Below are positions 34,148-42,767 of a stretch of 51,254 bases of DNA, piece by piece; position 1 is the stretch's first letter, and each line of letters begins with the position of its first letter. The translations under genes were made by a program, and so were the position numbers. Under the pieces are notes generated by a model, which was not told where the DNA came from, did not search any database, and worked only from the letters and a program-made list of their open reading frames with translations. Source of the stretch: ZC4RG35 sp964571765 (GTDB lineage: Bacteria; Actinomycetota; Acidimicrobiia; Spongiisociales; ZC4RG35); contig CAZNDH010000012.1 in assembly GCA_964571765.1 (NCBI GenBank), positions 1 through 51,254 of the forward strand, written 5' to 3'.

Positions 34148-34876
34148 ATGACTGAGGATGGATCAACCACTCCCGCGCCGATCATCCTGGTCCCGGGGTT
34201 CTGGCTCGGGGCGTGGGCCTGGGACGAGGTCGTCGAGGCGCTGACCGAGGACGGCCACGAGGTGACCGCGATCACCCTCCCCGGTCTCGAGGCGGCCGAT
34301 GCCGACCGATCGTCGATCACATTCGAGGATCACGTCGAGGCCATCGTCGGGGCGGTCGAAGCGGCGGGCTCACCGGTGATCTTGGTGCTTCACAGCGCCG
34401 CCGGGTTCGCCGGCTACGCAGCCAGTGACCGGGTGCCCGAACGGATCGCAGCAGTGGTCTACGTCGACACCGCCCCCGGCATCGGCCCGCTCGACCCCGA
34501 CTTCGACGACGACGAGAAGCCGATGATCTGGGAGGACATCGAGGCAGAGGAGAATCTCGACGGGCTCAGCGAGGAGCAGAAGGAGACCTTTCGGCGCCGG
34601 GCGGTCCCGATGCCGGGTGGGGTGGTCCGCGGAACCGTGACACTCACCAACGACGCTCGACGCGATGTGCCCAGCATCTTCTGTTGCACTGGATTCAGCG
34701 CCGAGCAGTACCAGACGTATGCCAGGGAGCACCCCGAGTGGGCGTTTCTCGCAGGCATCCCCGAGCTTCGCAACACCACCTGGATCGACCTTCCCACCAG
34801 CCACTGGCCGATGTGGTCACGCCCGGCGGACCTGGCGGCGATCATCGGTGAGGTCGCCAGCACACACATCAGCTGA
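34148..34876 (+). CDS. Alpha/beta hydrolase (EstC/methyl-esterase type)
   Basis: 242 residues. Oxyanion region LVPGFWLGAWAWDEVVEAL, nucleophile elbow LVLHSAAGFAGYA with catalytic Ser, DTAP strand, and the His in DLPTSHWPMWSRP near the end. The layout is that of small esterases such as EstC and plant methyl esterases. ATG 34148 follows a GAGAGGAG box. It lies 85 bp after phosphofructokinase. Substrate unknown. Confidence 0.88.
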   Translation: MTEDGSTTPAPIILVPGFWLGAWAWDEVVEALTEDGHEVTAITLPGLEAADADRSSITFEDHVEAIVGAVEAAGSPVILVLHSAAGFAGYAASDRVPERIAAVVYVDTAPGIGPLDPDFDDDEKPMIWEDIEAEENLDGLSEEQKETFRRRAVPMPGGVVRGTVTLTNDARRDVPSIFCCTGFSAEQYQTYAREHPEWAFLAGIPELRNTTWIDLPTSHWPMWSRPADLAAIIGEVASTHIS

Positions 34877-34905
34877 AGGTCCGCCGCATGATTTACGGCG
34901 AGCGA

Positions 34906-35928
34906 TCACGCTCGATCTGAGTCACCTTCCCAGATGACACTGATCGACTGGGTGACCCCGGGCAGGGGCAGTGAAGCAGCCTCGGCTTCGACCGCATCCC
35001 GATCGGGCGGGGTCAGCTCCCGCCAGGGGTGGACCGTCACCTTGTGTCCCGAACGCCGCCAGGTCCCGACGATGTCGCCATGGTGGAGCACGGCGCCCGG
35101 CCAGACCCGGGAGGTCCACAGCCGGCTGCGCCGATCCGGGTCGGGGACCAGCAGCTCACGGTCCGCACCCTGAAGCAAGTAGTAGGTGTCACCGCTGGGG
35201 AGTAAACGGGTCGAGGCGGCGCCGTCCAACGAGCGGAAACCCGGCTCGTCAGAAGCGAGGATCCAAGCTTCGCCAATCGGTGTCTGCACCGCGGTCAGCT
35301 CACCCTTGAGGGTGTCGAAAGCGGCACCTGCCGGCTCGGGGCGAGTCCCGGCCCAGGCGCCGAAAGACTCGGGTGTGGCAGGCCCGAAGACGTGGAGGTA
35401 CCGCCGGGCCAGTTCGAGCCGGGCCTCGAAGGGGTTTGCCTCAGGGGCGGGCACGCTCCAGATGAGCGGCTGTCGGGCACCGTCCCAATAGATGAGGAAA
35501 CGGCCGGTGGGAGCCGCATAGCGCAGCGAGTTGGGGTGCAGCCCGACGAGGCGGGCGGCATCACGAACGTCCATGCGCTCATCCCCCAATGCCTCCTCCA
35601 ACCGAATGGCGACGTCCTCGGCTCGCTGACGGGCCTTGGGCTCCTCGGGGAGGCGACCCAGGGTGAATATGGCCAGATCACGCTCGGCGATCACGAAAGC
35701 GCTGTACCGGGGTCCCCACACCTGCACCAATGGAGGCTCCTCCCACGTCTCAGGGCCCGTCCCGGTCACGCGGGCATAGGTCGACAACAGCGCCGCCCGC
35801 GGCATGCTGTCCTGAAGGCCGGCGGTGGCGGCCCTCTCCAAAGAGGACCGCGATCTGGGAAGACGTTCGTCCAGGGCCGATACCTTCCGCCGGTGGGCGA
35901 GTATCTGATCACGTGTCAGCCGAAGCAC
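34906..35928 (-). CDS. Winged-helix DNA-binding (AlkZ/HTH_42-like) protein
   Basis: 340 residues of the HTH_42/AlkZ superfamily: N-terminal LTRDQILAHRRKVSALDERL, central LPRSRSSLERAATAGLQDSM, RRYLHVFGPATPESFGAWAG and the C-terminal WTSRVWPGAVLHHGDIVGTW. Family members include DNA glycosylases that repair alkylated or crosslinked bases. I do not see the QxQ or QxD catalytic pattern clearly, so glycosylase activity is not claimed. Start GTG 35928. Convergent with the esterase gene. Confidence 0.8.
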   Translation of the reverse strand: MLRLTRDQILAHRRKVSALDERLPRSRSSLERAATAGLQDSMPRAALLSTYARVTGTGPETWEEPPLVQVWGPRYSAFVIAERDLAIFTLGRLPEEPKARQRAEDVAIRLEEALGDERMDVRDAARLVGLHPNSLRYAAPTGRFLIYWDGARQPLIWSVPAPEANPFEARLELARRYLHVFGPATPESFGAWAGTRPEPAGAAFDTLKGELTAVQTPIGEAWILASDEPGFRSLDGAASTRLLPSGDTYYLLQGADRELLVPDPDRRSRLWTSRVWPGAVLHHGDIVGTWRRSGHKVTVHPWRELTPPDRDAVEAEAASLPLPGVTQSISVIWEGDSDRA

Positions 35929-36055
35929 TTCGCTGCCCGACCCTACCGGGACTCAAGGCCGGGCCCCGCTCAGCGAGCATTGGCAGAATTCACGTCACAC
36001 CGATACATTCCGAAGCCGGGCTGTCACAAGGGCGGCCGGGTAAGGGGAGGACGAC

Positions 36056-36412
36056 ATGAAACGAGCATCCTTGCTCATCGGTCTCGTGCTGCTGATGGTG
36101 ATGTCATTGGCGTCGGTGGCTTGGGCCGGTGAAGTGAAAGGACCACCCGGACCAGGAGGTGCGGAAGGCGGGGCTACTCCGATCGCCGGTTTCTGGAGTG
36201 GAGATGGGGCGGCGTCGATCTGCTCCTTCTCAGGACTGAACGACGTGATCGACGAGTTCGAGCCGACGAGGACTCAGTCGTATGGCACCTTCTTGGTGCT
36301 GATCAAGAGTGCCTTCGGCGTGAGTACCCATGAGGCCAAGGCGATCCTGGGAGAGTCGCCCGGTCACGAGTGCAACCCCACAAAGGCACCCTTCGGCAAT
36401 CCCAAGAAGTAG
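36056..36412 (+). CDS. Small secreted hypothetical protein
   Basis: 118 residues with a signal peptide of about 24 (LLIGLVLLMVMSLASVAWA, cleavage after AWA). The mature part starts with a Gly/Pro-rich stretch (GPPGPGGAEGGA), then a compact domain with two cysteines (SICSFSG and HECNPTK) likely to pair. ATG 36056 follows AGGGGAGGA. Own terminator downstream. No family recognised. Confidence 0.75.
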   Translation: MKRASLLIGLVLLMVMSLASVAWAGEVKGPPGPGGAEGGATPIAGFWSGDGAASICSFSGLNDVIDEFEPTRTQSYGTFLVLIKSAFGVSTHEAKAILGESPGHECNPTKAPFGNPKK

Positions 36413-36435
36413 GACCAACAGACGGTCGTGAGGAG

Positions 36436-36464
36436 CCCCCGGCATCAAAGCGCCGGGGGTTCTT
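36436..36464 (+). terminator. Rho-independent terminator
   Basis: CCCCCGGC (36436-36443) pairs with GCCGGGGG (36452-36459), followed by TTCTT. It lies 23 bp after the small secreted protein. Confidence 0.8.
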
Positions 36465-36556
36465 CACATCACGAAGTGCCTGGTCTCGGATGAGGCGAGC
36501 CGCACGCACCACAACCCCCTGTGCCGGTGCACTGCATTGTGCGACAATCCGGTCCC

Positions 36557-39184
36557 ATGGCCGATGGGGCGCTCCCCAGTGGAATAGTCACGTTCCTCTT
36601 CAGCGACATTGAAGGCTCGACCCGCCTGTTTCGTCAGCTCGGGGAGCGATACGTCGACGTGCTCGACCTCCACCGCCGGGTTCTCAGGGGGATCTGGACT
36701 GAGTACCAGGGGGCGGAGGTGTCAACCGAGGGAGACTCGTTCCTGGTCGCTTTCGGCGCCGCGGACCAGGCGATAGAGGCGGCCGCCTCTGCCCAGAGAG
36801 AACTGACCAAGATCGAATGGCCACATGGGGTGACCCTCAAGGTGAGGATGGGGCTCCACAGCGGGTTGGCCGCTCCCCGGGGTCACGGCTACGTGTCGCT
36901 GGCAGTGCACCAGGCGTCTCGGGTGATCGGGTCCAGTCATGGTGGCCAGATCATCGCCTCACAGGACACCCAGTTCCTGGCGACCCCTGCTCTCCAGGAG
37001 GGGTTGCGTCCCTTGGGGAGATTCCGCCTACGGGACTTCGGTGAGCCGGTGCGTCTCTACCAGGTGGTCGGCAGAGGCCTACAGGACGATTTCCCGGCCC
37101 CCCGAGCCACCCCGGCCGACAAGCACAACATCGTGGTCAAGCCGACCCTCACCGTCGGGCGGGAGGCCACACTGACGGCTCTCATCGAGCGGGTGGTGCC
37201 CCGCCAGGTGCTCACTCTCACCGGGCCTGGCGGGGTGGGTAAGTCACGAATAGCCACCGATCTCGGCTTGGCGATCGCAGCCGAATGGGAAGACGGGGTC
37301 TGGTTGGTCGAGTTGGCCGGAGTCTCCGAGCCGGATCTCGTCGCCGGTGCGGTTGCCGACGCCGTCGGCGCCTCTGCCCGCCCCGGGGGTATTCGAACCG
37401 ACGATGTCCTTGTCCACCTCGAGACCCATCGTGCCGTGGTGATCTTCGACAACTGCGAGCATCTCATCGGGGCCTGCCGGGAGCTGATAGTGAGGTTGCA
37501 GGCCGACTGCGAAGGGGTGGCAGTCATCGCCACCAGCCGCGAACCCTTGTGGGCACCGGGCGAGATACGTTGGCCCGTCGAGCCGCTCGATGTTCCCTTG
37601 GGCTCAGGCGCCACTCCGGCGATCCTCGACGCCCCCTCGGTCAGGTTGTTCGCCGAGCGTGGTGCCTCGGTCCGACCAGGGTTCCGCGTCGACGGGCACA
37701 ACGCGGCCGCGGTGGCCGAAATCGTCCGACACCTCGACGGTTTGCCGCTCCTCATCGAACTCGCTGCGAGCCGGCTCGCCGCCCAATCGCCGCACGAGAT
37801 ACTCGAAGGCCTGGAGGACAGCTTCAGGTACCTGCGGAGCCGCGATCCTCACCTGTCGGATCGTCACCGGACCATCGAGGGCCTTCTGGCCTGGAGCTAC
37901 AGGCTCCTGGCCCCCCGGGAGCAGGCTGCCCTGCGACGGCTGTCCGTGTTTGCCTCCGGGTTCACCAGGCAGGCAGCCGCCGCGGCCGTAGCCACCAACG
38001 GGGTCGGGCCGGAGGAGGTGGACGAACTGGTCTGGTCCCTGGTCGACAGGTCCCTGGTGGAGGCCGACTTCGAGACCGATGAGACCCGGTACCGGCTTCT
38101 GGAGACCGTCCGCGCCTACGGGAGGAGACATCTCGATGAGGCGGAGGAAACCAAGGTCACTGCCGGCCGGCTGGCCGAGTGGTATCTCCAACGCCTTGGG
38201 CCCTGGCTGCCCCCTGATCGCAGCTGGATCTCGGAGGTCCATGACGAAGTCGACAACCTGCGCGCCCTCATACCCCTCGTTCCCGAGCAACACCAGGAGC
38301 TGGCACAACAGGTCGCCTGTTCCATAGGCCGTTACCACGACGCCAGACAGTCGTTCCAGGAGGGCATCCAGGAGCTGACCCGGCTGGTGGGCTTGTTGCA
38401 GCAGCCCTCAGATGTCCGGGTGTCACTGTTGGCGACTCTCGGATACCTCCACTTGAGGGGTGGTCAGGTGGATCAAGCCCGCAAGTTGGTCGAGGCCGCC
38501 GGCCACCTGCAGGACGAACATGGCGCACCGGATTGGGATGACGTCGCCGTCGAACGCGCCCGGGGAGAGATCACCCGCCGCGAAGGCGATCTGGCCGGAG
38601 CAGTCGAGATCGCAAGGACAACCCTGGAGAAGCCACTCACCGATCGAGGTCGGGCCCGGATGTACAACCTCCTGGGCACCACCTCCGCCGCTATGGGCGA
38701 CCTCGACACCGCCTACGACGCCTGCCTGGAGGAGTTGGAGTTGAACCAACGTCTCGGATACGAGGGTTACGTAGCCAGCGCACATGGCAACCTCGCCGAG
38801 GTGGCGCTGCGTCTCGGCGATATGCCCGCAGCGGCCAGACACCAGCGGGCCTGTCTGGACCTGGCTGTCGCCCTCGGGTCCCCGGCACTGGTCGCCTTCT
38901 CTCTGATCGTGGCCGCCCGCATCGCCGGATGGCAACACAGATGGACAACCGCTGTGGAGATCCACTCCAAGGCCGAAGGCGAGCTAGACACCATCGGGCT
39001 GGTCCTCTACGACGACGATCTCGAGCAGAGCAACAAGCTCCTCGACACCGCCCGCAGGGTGTTGGGAGAGCCCGAGTTCGAAGTCGCTCGGGCCAGTGGG
39101 CGGGGGATGACGCTGCCCGAGGCGGTGACGTCTGCCGACCAGGTCCTGGCAAGCGGCGAGCAAGAGCGGATAGTAGATCAGTAG
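36557..39184 (+). CDS. Class III cyclase - NB-ARC/STAND-like ATPase - TPR signalling protein
   Basis: 875 residues, no signal or membrane helix. Residues 1-170: cyclase domain with TFLFSDIEGSTRLF and VSTEGDSFLVAFG (two metal Asp) and YVSLAVHQASRVIG, where the usual Asn is His. Residues about 195-450: ATPase with Walker A GPGGVGKS at 223-230 and Walker B AVVIFDNCEHL near 293-303, plus ATSREPL (sensor-like). From about 580: TPR-like helices. It resembles the mycobacterial cyclase-ATPase-HTH proteins but lacks the C-terminal LuxR HTH. ATG 36557 is chosen because homology starts at once. The subtilase begins 23 bp after its stop with a strong ribosome-binding site, so the protein probably controls a protease rather than a promoter. 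Confidence 0.9.
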   Translation: MADGALPSGIVTFLFSDIEGSTRLFRQLGERYVDVLDLHRRVLRGIWTEYQGAEVSTEGDSFLVAFGAADQAIEAAASAQRELTKIEWPHGVTLKVRMGLHSGLAAPRGHGYVSLAVHQASRVIGSSHGGQIIASQDTQFLATPALQEGLRPLGRFRLRDFGEPVRLYQVVGRGLQDDFPAPRATPADKHNIVVKPTLTVGREATLTALIERVVPRQVLTLTGPGGVGKSRIATDLGLAIAAEWEDGVWLVELAGVSEPDLVAGAVADAVGASARPGGIRTDDVLVHLETHRAVVIFDNCEHLIGACRELIVRLQADCEGVAVIATSREPLWAPGEIRWPVEPLDVPLGSGATPAILDAPSVRLFAERGASVRPGFRVDGHNAAAVAEIVRHLDGLPLLIELAASRLAAQSPHEILEGLEDSFRYLRSRDPHLSDRHRTIEGLLAWSYRLLAPREQAALRRLSVFASGFTRQAAAAAVATNGVGPEEVDELVWSLVDRSLVEADFETDETRYRLLETVRAYGRRHLDEAEETKVTAGRLAEWYLQRLGPWLPPDRSWISEVHDEVDNLRALIPLVPEQHQELAQQVACSIGRYHDARQSFQEGIQELTRLVGLLQQPSDVRVSLLATLGYLHLRGGQVDQARKLVEAAGHLQDEHGAPDWDDVAVERARGEITRREGDLAGAVEIARTTLEKPLTDRGRARMYNLLGTTSAAMGDLDTAYDACLEELELNQRLGYEGYVASAHGNLAEVALRLGDMPAAARHQRACLDLAVALGSPALVAFSLIVAARIAGWQHRWTTAVEIHSKAEGELDTIGLVLYDDDLEQSNKLLDTARRVLGEPEFEVARASGRGMTLPEAVTSADQVLASGEQERIVDQ

Positions 39185-39194
39185 GCTCGACGAC

Positions 39195-39202
39195 AAAGGA
39201 GG
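39195..39202 (+). promoter_or_regulatory. Ribosome-binding site that places the subtilase start at TTG 39208
   Basis: AAAGGAGG lies five bases before TTG 39208 but 14 bases before the in-frame ATG 39217. The spacing favours the TTG, adding three residues. Confidence 0.7.
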
Positions 39203-39207
39203 TTCAG

Positions 39208-40653
39208 TTGACCTCGATGGATTCGGAGGGCCGACCCACCGGCCCCTGGCAGGAGCGAGTGAGATTCGGGCCCGGTGGTACATTCGCCTATCGCCCGGGA
39301 CAGGTGCTGGTCAAGGCCGAAATGGCCGATCAAGCCCATGAGAAGCTGGCGCGGTGGGCGGAGGAACGCTCGGCCGAGAAGGATGAACGGATCGACCTGA
39401 ATCGGGAGGAGGGCCTGGTGGCTGATTCCTTCGCCCGCTTCTCCGGCTCCTTCGAACCGAGAGAAGTGATCGATCAGCTACACGAGGAGGGGATTCTCGG
39501 TCAGGTGAACCACGTCCTCTTCGCCACGACGTGCTGTCCGCCACACCCTTCCGATCCGGCGGCTGAACAGTTCTACGCCGCCAACCCGTTCTATGCCAAC
39601 CCTTTCTACGCAAACCCGTTCTACGCCAACCCGTTCTACGCCAACCCGTTCTACGCCAACCCTTTCTACGCCAATGCCGGATGTGGTTGCTGCGGTTGTG
39701 GGTGCTGTTGTGGGAGCACAGGCGCCAACCCGTTCTACGCCAACCCCTTCTACGCCAACCCGTTCTACGCCAACCCGAGCCCGTTCATGGATCCGGGCCA
39801 ACAGCACACTGGCGGCCGGAGCAGTTCGGCCCGGCCGAGTGATGCCCCGGCAGCCGTGAACATGGCCTCACTCGAAGGCGTCCGGGTGGCCATCCTCGAC
39901 ACCGGATGGGCGCAGGGCTACGTCCCGACCGGCCTCGCCGGGATCGCTGTCGACGCCTACGGGGGCGACCATCCCGATGAGGACGGCGACGGGTTCCTCG
40001 ACCCCGCCGCCGGGCACGGCACCTTCATCGCCGGCATCGTGGAGCAGCTGGCGCCGGGCTGCAACATCGAGGCGCACCAGGTCTTGAGCACCTACGGTGA
40101 CGGTGAAGAGGCAGAGATCGCAACCGTTCTCAGTGGTCTGGCATCACGTGGCGAAGGAGAGCGTCCCCAGATCGTCAACCTCTCGTTCGGCGGCTACTCA
40201 CCGCTGGGGATGGCGGTGTTGGCAGGTGCGGTAAAGGCGCTACAGGACGCCGGGTCCATCGTCGTGGCCTCTGCAGGCAACGACGCCACCTGCGTGCCGA
40301 TGTTTCCGGCGGCGCTGCCCGAGGTGGTGGGGGTGGGGGCGCTCGACCAAGAGGGCAAACCGGCGCCATTCACCAACTTTGGGCCATGGGTGCGTGCCTG
40401 CGCTCGGGGAGTGGATCGCACCAGCATCTTCTTCGAGGGCTTCAACGGAGCCGGCCCGCCGGCCAACAACTACGACCCAGACCATTTCGAGGGCTGGGCC
40501 CGGTGGAGCGGGACTTCGTTCGCCGCCCCGGTGGTGGTAGCTGCCCTGGCTCGTGCGCTGGCCGGAGGAGATGATCCACAACAGGCGGTGCGCAGGCTCA
40601 TCGATGCCCAAGACCTTCCACGCAAACCGATGTTGGGGTCGGTTGTCGAGTGA
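39208..40653 (+). CDS. Subtilase (S8) with NPFYA-repeat and Cys/Gly-rich linker
   Basis: 481 residues with no signal peptide or membrane helix. Residues about 25-107 look like an I9-type prodomain (AYRPGQVLVKAEMADQAHEK through ILGQVNHVLFAT). Then CC at 109-110 and six NPFYA pentapeptides (126-155). A Gly/Cys cluster with seven Cys between 159 and 168 follows, then three more NPFYA units (174-188) and a Pro/Ser linker. The catalytic domain (about 225-475) has Asp in VAILDTGW, His in GHGTFIAGIV, oxyanion Asn in VASAGND and Ser in WSGTSFAAPV, so it should be active. Start TTG 39208. Very probably co-expressed with the cyclase-ATPase 23 bp upstream. The repeat/Cys insert is unlike subtilases I know; role unknown. 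Confidence 0.93.
   Translation: MTSMDSEGRPTGPWQERVRFGPGGTFAYRPGQVLVKAEMADQAHEKLARWAEERSAEKDERIDLNREEGLVADSFARFSGSFEPREVIDQLHEEGILGQVNHVLFATTCCPPHPSDPAAEQFYAANPFYANPFYANPFYANPFYANPFYANPFYANAGCGCCGCGCCCGSTGANPFYANPFYANPFYANPSPFMDPGQQHTGGRSSSARPSDAPAAVNMASLEGVRVAILDTGWAQGYVPTGLAGIAVDAYGGDHPDEDGDGFLDPAAGHGTFIAGIVEQLAPGCNIEAHQVLSTYGDGEEAEIATVLSGLASRGEGERPQIVNLSFGGYSPLGMAVLAGAVKALQDAGSIVVASAGNDATCVPMFPAALPEVVGVGALDQEGKPAPFTNFGPWVRACARGVDRTSIFFEGFNGAGPPANNYDPDHFEGWARWSGTSFAAPVVVAALARALAGGDDPQQAVRRLIDAQDLPRKPMLGSVVE
39583..39672 (+). repeat. Tandem 15-bp repeat, block 1 (six NPFYA units)
   Basis: Six consecutive 15-bp units of type AACCCGTTCTACGCC, differing only at a few third-codon positions. In-frame, so unit number can change without breaking the reading frame. 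Confidence 0.97.
39727..39771 (+). repeat. Tandem 15-bp repeat, block 2 (three NPFYA units)
   Basis: Three further units of the same 15-bp repeat, separated from block 1 by the 54-bp Gly/Cys-coding segment (39673-39726). Confidence 0.97.
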
Positions 40654-41032
40654 CGAGGCAGTAGGCAAAGCCTCGAGCCGGGCACAAGGCCCACATACTC
40701 GCCGTTGGGTTCGTCGACCGCCACCAGTCCGAGGGATCGAAAGGGGGCGCCTCAGCCCCGACTCACGACAGCGGACCGATGGATGGATCTCGGACGGTTC
40801 CGCTGTTTTGTTCCTGCCAACTCCTACTCCCTCAACGCCCGTATACCTCACTGGTCAAATGCCGGCGCCGGGCACCTTCATCGCTCGTGTCCCACCTGCT
40901 TGGTTCCGGAGGGGCATCCTTCTTCGGTTCGAGAACTCGACGTGTACCTTGCCGGCAAGCGTCATCGAGGCAGGTCCTGACCGGTGAATCCTTGTGGCTC
41001 TGACACGTGAGCAGAGTCATGCCTGCCTGTGT
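40654..41032. other. 379-bp region without a supported gene
   Basis: Lies between the convergent subtilase and DUF1801 genes. Open frames in it are short, overlap one another and show no family features. No clear terminator hairpin seen. Confidence 0.5.
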
Positions 41033-41476
41033 CTACATCTTCTGGCCGGGCAGGTTGCTCGCCTGTTCGATCCAGGCGACCACCTGGTCTTCGTCGAGAT
41101 CGTCGTCTTCGTGGATGTCGAGATAGCGCACTTCGTCGTGTTTGGACGCCTTGGGCGGTATCGGATCGAGTGAGGTCCCTCGGAAGAACTGAAGCTGCAC
41201 GTAATTCGTGTAACAGCGGAAGGAGAGGAACCAGCCCTCGTCCTCGACGCCGTAAAAGGGCTGGTTCCACTTCACCGCCTTGTGCACGTCTGGGACCGTG
41301 CCCACGACCAGTTCGTCGAGTCGCTCGCCCAGGGCGCGCTTCCAACCGGGCATCGCTGCGATGTAGGCCTGCACTGGCTCGTCACCCTCACCCTTGGGGA
41401 TCTGGGGGTTCCCACCGGAAAGCAGCTTCGGATTGGAACCCGAGTCCCCCCCGGCGTTCGTTCCGTTGTTAGCCAT
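41033..41476 (-). CDS. DUF1801 (YdhG-like) protein
   Basis: 147 residues. The N-terminal 30 residues are Gly/Asn-rich and likely disordered. The domain shows EPVQAYIAAMPGWKRALGER, HKAVKWNQPFYGVEDEGWFL and YVQLQFFRGTSLDP, the strand/helix flow of DUF1801 proteins (iron-chaperone-like YdhG fold). Start ATG 41476 is set by GAGGAGG eight bases upstream. Function unknown. Confidence 0.88.
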   Translation of the reverse strand: MANNGTNAGGDSGSNPKLLSGGNPQIPKGEGDEPVQAYIAAMPGWKRALGERLDELVVGTVPDVHKAVKWNQPFYGVEDEGWFLSFRCYTNYVQLQFFRGTSLDPIPPKASKHDEVRYLDIHEDDDLDEDQVVAWIEQASNLPGQKM

Positions 41477-41622
41477 CGGTCCTCCTCGTCCGTGGATGTC
41501 AACCCTAGAAACCGCACCGACCAACCATGCCACCTAGCCCTGTGTTGATCTGCGCCAATACCCCGGCGACATTGTTCGACAGCGGGTTGGTCGGAGGAGG
41601 GCCGGTGGGTAAGACTAGGTCC

Positions 41623-41976
41623 ATGCCCAAATACCTGGTCAACGATGCCGCAGTCGAAAAGGCCCATGCGCTCATCGACAGCCGCCAGTACGTGTTGCGC
41701 AGTGACTGGTCCGAGGCGCAGCCCAAGGCATCGGACCAGGACGAGTTTCTCTCCTCACACGACTGGGACGAGTACGCCGAGTGGCATCTCGGGTTGACCG
41801 AGGGGGCGACACCCGAGACCAAAGGTCGCCATGCCTTTGTCTATGGAGACTTCAGGCGTCTCCACCGGATGGGAATAATCAGTTGCGTCTATCGCGCAGC
41901 CGAGTGGGGTCACAAGGAGGTGGAGCTTGCCGCCCACGACATCCTCCAGTACCTCGACAAGTCGAGGGCGGGCTGA
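41623..41976 (+). CDS. Conserved hypothetical protein
   Basis: 117 residues beginning MPKYLVNDAAVEKAHALI. Features include RSDWSEAQP, WDEYAEWHLGLTEG, and a helical C-terminal half FRRLHRMGIISCVYRAAEWG. The composition and mixed alpha/beta flow look like a real folded protein of a small environmental family, but I cannot name it. ATG 41623 chosen; upstream residues in the open frame are low-complexity. Diverges from the DUF1801 gene. Confidence 0.7.
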   Translation: MPKYLVNDAAVEKAHALIDSRQYVLRSDWSEAQPKASDQDEFLSSHDWDEYAEWHLGLTEGATPETKGRHAFVYGDFRRLHRMGIISCVYRAAEWGHKEVELAAHDILQYLDKSRAG

Positions 41977-42343
41977 GCCGACCAGCGCGTAGGGTCCCGA
42001 CAACGCACCATCAGGGCTGAGGGTCCGCCGGCTGTTTTCTCCCAATGCACTGCCCTTTGGTGCTCGGAACCGGCTCTCACCTCTTGTCAGACCCGGCTCT
42101 CAGTACCTACCCACGCCCCCGGGTACCAAGCCACGCCCCGAAGTGCCCCCTATCGGCTGCTCGTATGCGTGAGTTCCTCAAGCCACCGCCACCACGTCAC
42201 GACTCCCACCAGCAAGCCGGTGGAATCGAGAACCCAGTCCTCTACGGAGAAGGCGGCCGTGCCGAACACGGACGTGCACCGCTCCCAACTCGACACCCTG
42301 AATCACCCCCCCGGGTGATCCACCGAGCCATTTTGGTTGAGAA
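41977..42343. other. 367-bp non-coding region beside decayed integrase genes
   Basis: No intact gene. A 7-bp hairpin (42302-42308 with 42313-42319) lies just before the decayed excisionase. Probably debris of the same former element. Confidence 0.45.
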
Positions 42344-42536
42344 GCTGCTGAAGCCCCAGAAGAAGCGGCCGAGGTGTTGTCCATCGGCGTTCGAAGGTCT
42401 ACGAGCTGATCGGCACCGTGAGCTTGCTTCAGGACGGATCGGGGCCAGCAGGCCGATCCCGGCACCCGCCCTCGTCGAGTTCGTGAGCCGGCTGAAAGGG
42501 CAGGCGGCCGACTCGGACGCCGCCGGACGAACATGA
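42344..42536 (+). pseudogene. Decayed excisionase (HTH_17 type), three frameshifts
   Basis: Reading through successive frames gives a typical excisionase: LLK, then PEEAAEVLSIGV (from 42356), SKVYELIGT (from 42391) and ELASGRIGASRPIPAPALVE FVSRLKG (from 42420). The order and spacing match HTH_17 excisionases (PEEAAEVL, SKVYELI, GRSRRIPA). Three changes of frame make it non-functional. It ends in an ATGA overlap with the integrase remnant, as in intact xis-int pairs. Confidence 0.75.
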
Positions 42537-42745
42537 GCGTTCATCTTCGTTAGACCAAGGACGGAGCCCGACGCTACGACGTCCGCCTACGTGACACGTC
42601 CGGTCAGACCTACACGTAGACCTTTCGGACCCGCGGCGAATCAGAGGCGTTCGAGTCCGACGAACGAGCCAGCCGACATCGGGGCAACTGGCTCGACTCA
42701 CGTCGGTCGGAGGAGGCGCTCCGGCAGATGTTCGATAAACGTTCG
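42533..42745 (+). pseudogene. Decayed tyrosine-recombinase (integrase) N-terminus
   Basis: From ATG 42533 one frame reads MSVHLR, TAG, TKDGARRYDVRLRDTSGQTY, T, TAG, then TFRTRGESEAFESDERASRH and RGNWLDSRR. This is the N-terminal arm-binding domain of an actinobacterial phage/ICE integrase. Two in-frame TAG codons (42551-42553 and 42617-42619) interrupt it, and the core-binding and catalytic domains are missing. Confidence 0.78.
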
Positions 42746-42767
42746 ATGGAGGTCGCGAAAAGTGACG

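Noticed and set aside
40545..41003. Overlapping short frames after the subtilase as a third operon gene
   Set aside because: Several frames overlap without one showing a ribosome-binding site or domain; none is supported.
42045..42536. 163-codon plus-strand frame as an intact gene
   Set aside because: Only its last 40 codons match an excisionase end. The upstream part is unrelated sequence and the missing motifs lie in other frames, so it is a pseudogene fragment.
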